A stretch of DNA of 8,696 nucleotides from an uncultured Eisenbergiella sp. (GTDB lineage Bacteria; Bacillota; Clostridia; Lachnospirales; Lachnospiraceae), in assembly GCA_948960675.1 (NCBI GenBank), contig CARDPF010000127.1, positions 1 to 8,696 on the forward strand, written 5' to 3'. The notes beneath the pieces are model-generated. The model saw only the letters and a list, made by a program, of their open reading frames with translations, was not told the DNA's origin and did no database searches. The position numbers and the translations under genes were made by a program. This document shows positions 1 through 6,655 of this stretch, piece by piece (positions within the stretch are counted from its first letter, which is position 1; every line of letters starts with the position of its first letter).

Positions 1-54
1 ACCTGTGACCCTCTGCTTGTAAGGCAGATGCTCTCCCAGCTGAGCTAAGACCCC
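1..54 (-). tRNA. tRNA-Val (anticodon UAC), 3' part cut off by the window edge
   Basis: Read on the minus strand from position 54, the sequence folds as the 5' three-quarters of a tRNA. It has a 7-nt acceptor strand GGGGTCT, TA at positions 8-9, a GCTC/GAGC D stem with an AGCTGGGA loop, and a TCTGC/GCAGA anticodon stem around the loop CTTACAA. The anticodon is TAC (window positions 21-19), which reads GUA and other valine codons. The variable loop and the first T-arm bases (ACAGGT) follow before the window ends, so the T loop, the 3' acceptor strand and any encoded CCA lie outside. A strong promoter sits just upstream. Other tRNA genes may follow to the left, but this cannot be seen. Confidence 0.93.
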
Positions 55-89
55 GTACCTGCAAAGCGCTTATTTGCGACTGCTTGATT

Positions 90-118
90 AGTATACAAAA
101 TATGAAGAAAAAAGTCAA
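90..118 (-). promoter_or_regulatory. Sigma-A promoter for the tRNA-Val gene
   Basis: On the minus strand, TTGACT (113-118) is followed after exactly 17 bases by TATACT (90-95). Each hexamer differs from consensus at one position. Transcription would start near position 83, giving a leader of about 29 bases before the tRNA 5' end at 54. The bases just upstream of the -35 box are A/T-rich, including an ATTTTT-TTAG-AAAAAT palindrome at 121-136, and could act as an UP element. This suits a stable-RNA promoter. The UP-element role is inferred. Confidence 0.85.
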
Positions 119-147
119 GCATTTTTTTAGAAAAATCGCGGAAACCA

Positions 148-209
148 GTTACGATTGACGGGCAATGACCTTTTGACCCTGATAGCATGTCATTGTCCGT
201 CAATGTAAC
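148..209. repeat. Long imperfect hairpin downstream of argS
   Basis: Bases 148-169 pair with 189-209. There are 21 pairs with one bulged G at 153 and one G-T pair (162/196), around a 19-nt loop. The arms begin and end with GTTAC/GTAAC. The left arm resembles a sequence at 8483-8504 on the other side of the operon. It lies 49 bases past the argS stop and could help end the operon transcript, but no T-run follows directly on the minus strand. It is more likely a copy of an intergenic repeat than a classic terminator. Confidence 0.7.
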
Positions 210-235
210 AACCGTTCAGACCTGCCTGAACGGTT
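210..235. repeat. Perfect 10-bp inverted repeat just after argS
   Basis: AACCGTTCAG (210-219) and CTGAACGGTT (226-235) are perfect inverted repeats around a 6-base loop, beginning 23 bases past the argS stop. The core GTTCAGAC...CTGAAC and the following GTTACA match the long hairpin at 8415-8469, so this looks like a shortened relative of it. It could act as a transcription terminator or 3'-end stabiliser for the argS operon. The lack of a U-run on the minus strand argues against a standard intrinsic terminator. Confidence 0.65.
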
Positions 236-257
236 ACACGATGCAGTGGATTGACCG

Positions 258-2027
258 TCACATGCGTTCGGGCGCAGAAAATCCCAACAGGTCGATGCAG
301 GTTTCCAGCACATCCCGGGTCAGTATCAGGAGGGCAATCCATCCCGCCTTCTTTACCGGATCCTCCTCTGAGATGATTTTTGTCTCATGGTAGAACTTGT
401 TAAAGGCATTGGCAAGATCGTAGATATAGGCGCACACCTTGTGTGGGGCGGTTTCCTGATAAGCCCCTTCCAGCATTGCGTTAAAATTGCAAAGCTGCAT
501 CATCAGGTCTTTTTCCAACGCGTTGGACGCATCCTGCAGGGCAAGCCCCTCCAGAAAACCCCCCTGTTCCTGATAGCGGTTTAAGATGGACTTGATGCGG
601 ACGATGGTATACAGGATGTAGGGGCCGGTGTCCCCCTCGAAGGAGGTAAAACGCTCCATGTCAAAAACATAATCCTTACTCGCCTGATTGGACAGATCCC
701 CATACTTGATGGCTGCAAGTCCGATCATCTTTGCGGTTCCCCTTGCTTCCCCCTCCGAAACATCCTGACGGCTCTCCGTAATTTTACGGTACATCTCCCC
801 GTTGATGTCGCGGATCAGGTATTCCAGACGCATCACGCCGCCCTCCCGGGTCTTAAAAGGCTTTCCGTCCTTTCCGTTCATCGTCCCAAACCCGATATGC
901 TTTAGTTTCGTCTCCCCTGAAACCAGCCCGGACTTTTTCGCCACACGGAATACCTGCAAAAAGTGCATTTCCTGCCGTTTGTCCGTCAGATAGATCAAAG
1001 CATCCGCGTGCAGCGTATCCATCCGTTCCTGAATCGTGGCCAAATCCGTGGTGGCATACAATGCCGCGCCGTCCGACTTTAAGATGATGCAGGGGGGAAT
1101 TTCCTTGGCGTCCGTCTCTTCCCTGACATCCACCACCAGCGCGCCCTCGCTCTCATGGGCAAGCCCCTGCTTTTGCAGGCGCTCCACCAGCCCTGCGATA
1201 TACGGCTCCACATCGGACTCCCCTTTCCAGAGATCGAAGGACACCTGCAGATCCTCGTAATTTCTCTTTAAATCCGGCAGCGACACCCGCATGATCTGTT
1301 TCCACAGCGCCCGGTATCCCGGCACGCCCTTCTGGATCTTAACCGTGGCCTCCAAAGCCTCCTGCTTATAGGCCGGATCCTCCTTGGATTTTGCGCTGGC
1401 CACCGGATAAATCTCCTCCAGCTCGGCCATGGTAAACGGCGCTTCCTCCGGATACTCCCCCTGATAGCCGTCGTCAAAATACACAAGGCCTGGCGCACGC
1501 TTTTTGAGTTCCGTGATAATCAGCCCCATCTGCAGGCCCCAGTCGCCCAAATGCACATCCGCTACCACCTTGTGGCCCCTGTAACGGCAAATCCGCTTGA
1601 TACTCTCCCCGATAATGGCGGAACGCAAATGCCCAATGTGTAAGGGCTTTGCCACATTGGGCCCGCCGTAATCAATCACGATGGTTTCCGGCTTTTTGGG
1701 CGGCTCCACCCCGAATTTTTCTGCCTGCGCCATCTCTTCCAAATACGCTTTCACAAAACCGGTTTTGAGCTTCAGGTTCAAAAATCCCGGCGCCACGGCG
1801 CTAACCTCGCAGAATACACCACTGTCCGACAGCTTCTCTGCCACCTCACCGGCAATGGCGACCGGGGCCTTATGATACTTTTTTGCCCCCGCCATCGCGC
1901 CGTTGCACTGGTATTCACACAAATCCGGACGGTTGGAAACCGTCACCCTGCCCAGTTCCCTGTCATAACCGGCCCGCTCAAAACCTTTTTTCACCTCATC
2001 CGAAATCAAATCCAGAAATTTTTCCAT
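258..2027 (-). CDS. argS: Arginyl-tRNA synthetase (class I)
   Basis: Charges tRNA-Arg with arginine in the cytoplasm, using ATP. The 589-residue protein has a family-typical length and layout. An N-terminal tRNA-binding domain covers about 1-100. The Rossmann catalytic core carries the HIGH signature (PLHIGHLRS, 128-136) and HLGDWG (159-164). The degenerate KMSKS loop is GKPFKTREGG (388-397), and YATTDLATIQER lies at 324-335. The DALR anticodon-binding domain begins near DTGPYILYT (466-474) and ends in the classic PERM. The reading frame extends upstream to a GTG at 2066. I chose the ATG at 2027 because GAGGAGAG lies directly before it and family members begin at this point; the ATG at 2039 is a less likely alternative. 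It is the last gene of the run, 43 bases after the SNF2 gene stop. No T-box is visible upstream, so arginine-specific control is not indicated here. Confidence 0.97.
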   Translation of the reverse strand: MEKFLDLISDEVKKGFERAGYDRELGRVTVSNRPDLCEYQCNGAMAGAKKYHKAPVAIAGEVAEKLSDSGVFCEVSAVAPGFLNLKLKTGFVKAYLEEMAQAEKFGVEPPKKPETIVIDYGGPNVAKPLHIGHLRSAIIGESIKRICRYRGHKVVADVHLGDWGLQMGLIITELKKRAPGLVYFDDGYQGEYPEEAPFTMAELEEIYPVASAKSKEDPAYKQEALEATVKIQKGVPGYRALWKQIMRVSLPDLKRNYEDLQVSFDLWKGESDVEPYIAGLVERLQKQGLAHESEGALVVDVREETDAKEIPPCIILKSDGAALYATTDLATIQERMDTLHADALIYLTDKRQEMHFLQVFRVAKKSGLVSGETKLKHIGFGTMNGKDGKPFKTREGGVMRLEYLIRDINGEMYRKITESRQDVSEGEARGTAKMIGLAAIKYGDLSNQASKDYVFDMERFTSFEGDTGPYILYTIVRIKSILNRYQEQGGFLEGLALQDASNALEKDLMMQLCNFNAMLEGAYQETAPHKVCAYIYDLANAFNKFYHETKIISEEDPVKKAGWIALLILTRDVLETCIDLLGFSAPERM

Positions 2028-2046
2028 CTCTCTCCTCATTTCTGCG

Positions 2047-2062
2047 CTGCGCTGTTGCGCAG
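2047..2062. other. Small hairpin in the SNF2-argS gap
   Basis: CTGCGC (2047-2052) and GCGCAG (2057-2062) can form a 6-bp stem around a 4-base loop in the mRNA. It lies 19 bases before the argS Shine-Dalgarno/start region (start at 2027). A competing pairing uses TCTGCGC at 2041-2047. No U-run follows, so it is not a terminator. It could slightly influence argS translation or transcript processing, but it may be chance. Confidence 0.3.
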
Positions 2063-2070
2063 ACACAAAT

Positions 2071-5000
2071 CTACGCCGTCAGCAAATCCAAAAGTTCTTC
2101 CTTACTCATACCGGCCAGCTGCCCCATCTGGGAATTGACGATACTGTCCGCCAGATTTTGTTTGGTTTCCTGCAGGGCAAGAATCTTTTCCTCCACCGTC
2201 TGGCGTGCAATCAGCTTATAAACCGTCACTTTCCTTGTCTGCCCGATGCGGTGCGCCCGGTCCGTGGCCTGCTCCTGTGCCGCCAGGTTCCACCACGGGT
2301 CGTAATGGATGACCACATCCGCCCCCGTAAGGTTTAATCCCACACCTCCGGCCTTTAAGGAAATCAAAAACAGGGGCGTGGCATCCGCATTAAATGTATT
2401 GACCAGCTGCAGCCGTTTTTCCTTGTCGGTATTCCCCGTAATGACATAGTGGGCAATCCCCGCTTTCTCCAGCTTTTCCTGCAAAATTTCCAGCATGGTC
2501 GTAAACTGGGAAAACAGTAAAATTTTATGCCCGCCGTCGATGGCGCTTGTAATCAGATCCAGGCACGCTTCCAGCTTGGCGGATTCCCCGCCGTAATTCT
2601 CAAAGCACAGGGAGGGATCGCAGCAAATCTGGCGCAGTCTGGTCAGTTCCGCCAAAATCTGCATCCTGTTTTTGTTAAAATCCTCCCCGCTCTGGCTGTG
2701 CAGCTGGTTTTGCATATGTACCACCTGCGCGTCGTAAGCCTTGCGCTGGACTTCCTCCATCTGCACATACCGCACTTCCTCCAGCTTATCCGGCAAGTCC
2801 TTTAATACATCCTGTTTCAACCTGCGCAGGATAAACGGCCCCGTCATTTTCTGCAGCCGCGAAAGGGCATCCGGATCCTGCCCTTTCGTGATGGGCGTCT
2901 CCATTTCCCTTTTGAATACATCGTACCCGTACAAAAATCCGGGCATTAAAAAATCAAAAATACTCCACAGTTCGCTCAGCCGGTTCTCGATCGGCGTTCC
3001 TGTAAGGGCAAAACGGTACCTGCCCTCTATGACCTTCACCGCCTTGGCCGCCGCCGTCGTGTGGTTCTTGATATACTGCGCTTCATCAATCACATGGTAC
3101 AAAAACCGCTTTCCCTCATACCAGCCGATATCCCTTTTGAGCAGGTCATAGGAAGTGATGAGCACATCATAGGAATCGCTGGCCGCAAGCCTTTCCTGAC
3201 GCGCTTCCTGACTGCCCGCTATGATTCCCACCTCCAGTATGGGTGCAAAACGGCGCAATTCCTCCGCCCAGTTGTATACCAGCGAGGCCGGACAAACGAT
3301 TAGGCTCGTCCCTTTTTGCCCCTCCTGCTTGGCCGCAAGCAGCACCGCAATCATCTGTAGGGTTTTGCCCAGCCCCATGTCATCCGCCAAAATGCCGCCA
3401 AATCCATAGGCCTCCAGTGTTTTTAACCATTTAAAGCCGTTTTTCTGGTATCCCCGCAAAATGTGGGAAAGGGACTTGGGCTCCTCAAAATCCGCGTCGT
3501 TGATGGTCTTGAAATTTTTTACCATCTTTTTAAAGCGGCTGTCCCGGGTATTATAAATCTCGGCATGTTCCTCTAACAGCTTGTCCATGTACAGGACACG
3601 GTATGCAGGCAGGTGCAGCTTTCCCTTTAAAAATTCCTTTGCGGAGACATGCAGGGTTTCCATCATTTCATGCAGCATTTGGAGGGAACTGTCCTCCAAA
3701 TTTAAAAAGTCCCCGTTCTTGAGACGGTAAAACCGCTGCTTGGTACGGTAGCTTTTCAATATGTCCAAAAGCTCTTCCCGGGGGATATCCTGCGTCCCGA
3801 TGTCCAGATCCAAAAGTCCCTCCGACACGGAAACACCCACGGACATCTTCACCCGCCGCACCACATTCATATTCCGAAACCGGTTGGTACAGCGCACCTC
3901 GCCCAGTGCCATCAGTTCGTCCACACCATGCTCCATCACCTCATACATCTGCTCCTGCTCTCCCTTGCAGTGCAGTACGTCCGCCTCCAAATCGGCCGCC
4001 GGAAACAACTGCATGGCCCGGTATAAAATTTCCTGCTCCCTCCCCTCCATCCGGAAGGATTCCAAAACCGGCGGGTCTTCTTTTTGCAAATAATCCAACA
4101 CGGAAATTTCCTTATCCCCGTACAAAGCATGCACACGGCAGGTCATATTTTCGTTCTCCGCATCCAGATAAAACACAAACGCCGCCTCCGGCTGCAAATA
4201 TTTCCGGATTTGTTCCTGCCCCTGTTCCTCGATTTCCACACTGTCCCCCAGCGCCGGAAGCAGGGAATAATAAAATTCCGAAAGCTGCCTGCGTCCCACC
4301 TTAAAAGCCAGGTTGCCGCCCCCGGATATATCCGCAAGCGTCTGCACCCGTTCCATAAATTCTTTTTTCACGCGCAGCAGCGTCTCATGTTCCACGTAAT
4401 AGGCGCTGCCCACCCCATAAAAAAACACCGGCATCCCACAGCTGACTGAAATTCCATGGAATATCCCCGTCCCTGCAGATACATTGGGTTCGATTTTTAC
4501 GGCAATGTAGGGATTTCCCTCTTTACAGGAAATGGACGACTTTTTCTTTTCCCCAAACGTCTTTTCCTCGTACTCTAAGCTCCCGTTCCCCACCATCTCA
4601 TAAAACTGGTCCAGACGCCACCCATAAAGCTCCAGCGCGTTCAGCCTGCTGCCCCGGTAGGAATAGCGCATGCTCTCCTCCAGACGCTGTTCCAGACGCT
4701 CTTCCTCCTGAATGACCTTATTGATAAAGTTGTACCATTCCCTGCTTTCCTGCGTGAAATTCTCCAGCCTGTGATTCACCGGTGTATTACTGCCATAAAC
4801 CGCCGTCTCCGAATTGCGCACATGATTGCAAAACGCAAACAGATCCTTTACCACAAACAGCTTGCCTGCGCCCACCCTAAAAGAAAGGCGGAGCGTATTC
4901 CCACTTTTTTGCAGTCTCGGCTCCAGACGCAGGCTTTCGTCCCGCTGTTGTGTCATGGCCATCACCTGGCTTACATGCTTTTGCTGAAAAGCCCGCAGCA

Positions 5001-6090
5001 CATAGGCCGCCGTCTTGTCCGTCGCATCCCCGATGCCGTGCTGTTTGATATACGCAGCCGCCAACTCCATGGCCGCGGATACATAGGCGCAATTGCGATC
5101 CCGGCTGTACCAGCCCCAATACTTTTTCGAGCAGTCTGCGCAGCCGCAGGTGACATGGAGGATTTCCTCCCGGTCAAAGGTGATGCGGACCGGGAATTCC
5201 TTCTTTTTTTCCCGCCCCACGGCAATGACCTCCACCGCCATATCTTTGCCGTTCTCCGTAAAACCATCCGCCACACGCTGCAGCGTTACCGCATCATTTT
5301 GTAAAAGCAGCCTCCCCTCCCGTATGTTTTTGGTTGATATTTTCAAGGCCTTGCGCAGCCGGATAAAATCAAAATAACAGTAGCCGTCGCCGCCTGCCCT
5401 TTGCGCTTCCTCTTTCTCCTTTTTTTCCATCTCCTCCAAAAACGCCCTCTCTTCTTCCCGTTTCCGGTCTTCTTCCGCTTTCTTTTTGGCTTCCCGTTCT
5501 TCTTTCTCCCTTTTCTCTTCTTCCAGCTTCTGGAGAAATATCTCCTGCTCCCGCTTTCGGCGCTGCCATTCCTCCTCCAGCCGCTTTTGCCGTTCGCTTT
5601 CCCGTCGCTGCTCTTCCTCTTGGGCCTGTCTGCGCTTTTCCTCTTCCACCTGTCTTTTCTTTTCTTCCAACTCCAGCCGCTTTTTCTCCTCGTCCTGCCT
5701 CTTTTTCTCCTCCCGCGCCTCTCTCCTCTGCCGGTCGGCTTCCCTGCGCATTGCGGCTGCCCGCTGGGCCTGCCGCTGCACCTGTCTTGCGCGGGCTTCC
5801 TCCTCTTGTGCCAGTCTCGCTTTTTCCTTATCCACCTCGTCGCTATATACCGCATATAAAGCTGCCGCCAAATGCTCGCAATTGCTGCGCCCCCTAAACT
5901 TCGGGCATTGGCAATGCATGCGCACCGGCACATTTTCCCGCATGCCGATCGTCACCTCGCATCTGGGAATCCCTCCTACGCTGGCTGTAATTTCCTTTTC
6001 CGTCCGCTTAACATCCATCACCTTGCCGCTGCAAAACAAATTCCTTCCTTTTCCAAGCGCAACCGGATCAAACTGCTTCTCCCATTCCAT
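2071..6090 (-). CDS. SNF2-family DEAD/DEAH-type ATPase with SWIM zinc finger and long coiled coil
   Basis: A 1339-residue Swi2/Snf2 ATPase, expected to translocate on double-stranded nucleic acid and remodel protein complexes; its bacterial target is unknown. An N-terminal SWIM zinc finger has C60, C62, C71 and H73. A highly charged E/K/R/Q coiled coil spans about 85-232. A second, degenerate SWIM-like module has C315, C317, C320, C334 and Y336. A long middle part resembles the bacterial SNF2-associated domain (Pfam SNF2_assoc). The ATPase then has Walker A DDMGLGKT (K909), Walker B DEAQ (1002-1005), LTGTPIEN (1029-1036), ILLFSQFT (1190-1197), GGVGLNLTGA (1248-1257) and QATDRAHRIGQ (1274-1284), all intact. 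The frame opens further upstream, but I chose the ATG at 6090 because AAAGGA lies 8 bases before it. It overlaps the folA end by 23 bases, which suggests translational coupling. Neighbours are housekeeping genes, so a defence role is not indicated. Confidence 0.93.
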   Translation of the reverse strand: MEWEKQFDPVALGKGRNLFCSGKVMDVKRTEKEITASVGGIPRCEVTIGMRENVPVRMHCQCPKFRGRSNCEHLAAALYAVYSDEVDKEKARLAQEEEARARQVQRQAQRAAAMRREADRQRREAREEKKRQDEEKKRLELEEKKRQVEEEKRRQAQEEEQRRESERQKRLEEEWQRRKREQEIFLQKLEEEKREKEEREAKKKAEEDRKREEERAFLEEMEKKEKEEAQRAGGDGYCYFDFIRLRKALKISTKNIREGRLLLQNDAVTLQRVADGFTENGKDMAVEVIAVGREKKKEFPVRITFDREEILHVTCGCADCSKKYWGWYSRDRNCAYVSAAMELAAAYIKQHGIGDATDKTAAYVLRAFQQKHVSQVMAMTQQRDESLRLEPRLQKSGNTLRLSFRVGAGKLFVVKDLFAFCNHVRNSETAVYGSNTPVNHRLENFTQESREWYNFINKVIQEEERLEQRLEESMRYSYRGSRLNALELYGWRLDQFYEMVGNGSLEYEEKTFGEKKKSSISCKEGNPYIAVKIEPNVSAGTGIFHGISVSCGMPVFFYGVGSAYYVEHETLLRVKKEFMERVQTLADISGGGNLAFKVGRRQLSEFYYSLLPALGDSVEIEEQGQEQIRKYLQPEAAFVFYLDAENENMTCRVHALYGDKEISVLDYLQKEDPPVLESFRMEGREQEILYRAMQLFPAADLEADVLHCKGEQEQMYEVMEHGVDELMALGEVRCTNRFRNMNVVRRVKMSVGVSVSEGLLDLDIGTQDIPREELLDILKSYRTKQRFYRLKNGDFLNLEDSSLQMLHEMMETLHVSAKEFLKGKLHLPAYRVLYMDKLLEEHAEIYNTRDSRFKKMVKNFKTINDADFEEPKSLSHILRGYQKNGFKWLKTLEAYGFGGILADDMGLGKTLQMIAVLLAAKQEGQKGTSLIVCPASLVYNWAEELRRFAPILEVGIIAGSQEARQERLAASDSYDVLITSYDLLKRDIGWYEGKRFLYHVIDEAQYIKNHTTAAAKAVKVIEGRYRFALTGTPIENRLSELWSIFDFLMPGFLYGYDVFKREMETPITKGQDPDALSRLQKMTGPFILRRLKQDVLKDLPDKLEEVRYVQMEEVQRKAYDAQVVHMQNQLHSQSGEDFNKNRMQILAELTRLRQICCDPSLCFENYGGESAKLEACLDLITSAIDGGHKILLFSQFTTMLEILQEKLEKAGIAHYVITGNTDKEKRLQLVNTFNADATPLFLISLKAGGVGLNLTGADVVIHYDPWWNLAAQEQATDRAHRIGQTRKVTVYKLIARQTVEEKILALQETKQNLADSIVNSQMGQLAGMSKEELLDLLTA

Positions 6091-6595
6091 CTGCTTTTTC
6101 CTTTGTCTCTTTCCTCTCATACCGCACAAAGCGGTAAGTCAAATCAAAATAGTACTGTTCCTCACTATCCGCCGTGATTTCCCAATCCGGATCCTGATCC
6201 AAATCGGGAAACCTGGCATCCGCCTCATATACATGGTCAATTTTGGTCACATGCGCAATATCACAGTAAGGCAAAAGCTGTTCATACACACTTGCGCCGC
6301 CAATCACATAAACATCCCGCGTATCATAGTCCTTTAGGAAACGCAGCAATTCCCCTATCGAATGTACCACCTGCGCCCCCCTGCAGGTGTACCCTGCATT
6401 TTTCGTCAACACCACGCAGGTTCTCCCCGGCAATGGCCGCCCGCCGGGGAACGTGTCCATGGTTTTTCTGCCAAACACCACCACTTTTCCCGCCGTTTCC
6501 TGCCAAAACATCCTGTGATCCGCCGGGATTCGCACCAATAAATCCCCTTTCTGTCCAATGGCCCAGTTTTTGTCCACTGCCACAATCAGATTCAT
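6068..6595 (-). CDS. folA: Dihydrofolate reductase
   Basis: Reduces dihydrofolate to tetrahydrofolate with NADPH, feeding thymidylate, purine and methionine synthesis in the cytoplasm. The 175-residue protein is a normal chromosomal type. It shows the N-terminal strand MNLIVAVDKNWAIG, the catalytic acid D26 in RIPAD, the NADPH-binding GRKTM (42-46), GGRPLPGRT (51-59), and VIGGASVYEQL (97-107) with the second Gly-Gly. T117 matches the conserved Thr before the last strands. The usual Trp of the PW-x-x-P segment is Val21 here (LLVRIP). The start at 6595 is preceded by AGGGGAAG. The last 14 or so residues, rich in K/E, form a tail beyond the usual fold; the final coding bases and stop overlap the start of the SNF2 gene. 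No thymidylate synthase gene lies beside it. Confidence 0.95.
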   Translation of the reverse strand: MNLIVAVDKNWAIGQKGDLLVRIPADHRMFWQETAGKVVVFGRKTMDTFPGGRPLPGRTCVVLTKNAGYTCRGAQVVHSIGELLRFLKDYDTRDVYVIGGASVYEQLLPYCDIAHVTKIDHVYEADARFPDLDQDPDWEITADSEEQYYFDLTYRFVRYERKETKEKADGMGEAV

Positions 6596-6603
6596 GCTTT
6601 CTT

Positions 6604-6641
6604 CCCCTTTCGGGCTTAGCGGCGGCCTTTTGGGCCGCCGC
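6604..6641 (-). other. Intercistronic hairpins before folA
   Basis: GCGGCGGCC (6619-6627) and GGCCGCCGC (6633-6641) form a perfect 9-bp G+C stem with a 5-base loop, between the stop of the beta-CASP gene and folA. No T-run follows on either strand, so it is not a standard terminator. It may act as an mRNA stability or processing element, or cause partial termination. In the minus-strand RNA a tiny second stem follows, CCC-GAAA-GGG (6614 down to 6605). Its right arm is part of the folA Shine-Dalgarno and its loop is of GNRA type. Any effect on folA translation is a guess. Confidence 0.55.
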
Positions 6642-6655
6642 GCTGCACTGTTACT

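Noticed and set aside
2028..2066. GTG start at 2066 for argS
   Set aside because: The ATG at 2027 has GAGGAGAG directly before it and gives the usual family N-terminus; the GTG lies almost at the SNF2 stop and has no clear ribosome-binding site.
5401..5859. Plus-strand frame rich in Phe and Leu, resembling a membrane protein
   Set aside because: It is the antisense reading of the Glu/Lys/Arg-rich coiled coil of the SNF2 gene, which automatically gives Phe/Leu/Ser-rich products.
5343..5933. Minus-strand Arg/Lys-rich frame inside the SNF2 gene
   Set aside because: A frame-shifted shadow of the purine-rich coiled-coil DNA; the overlapping SNF2 frame is intact and continuous on both sides.
2071..6090. 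SNF2 protein as part of an anti-phage system such as DISARM
   Set aside because: No methyltransferase, phospholipase D, DUF1998 or other defence partner is nearby; the neighbours are folA, argS and a beta-CASP hydrolase, so a housekeeping role is more likely.
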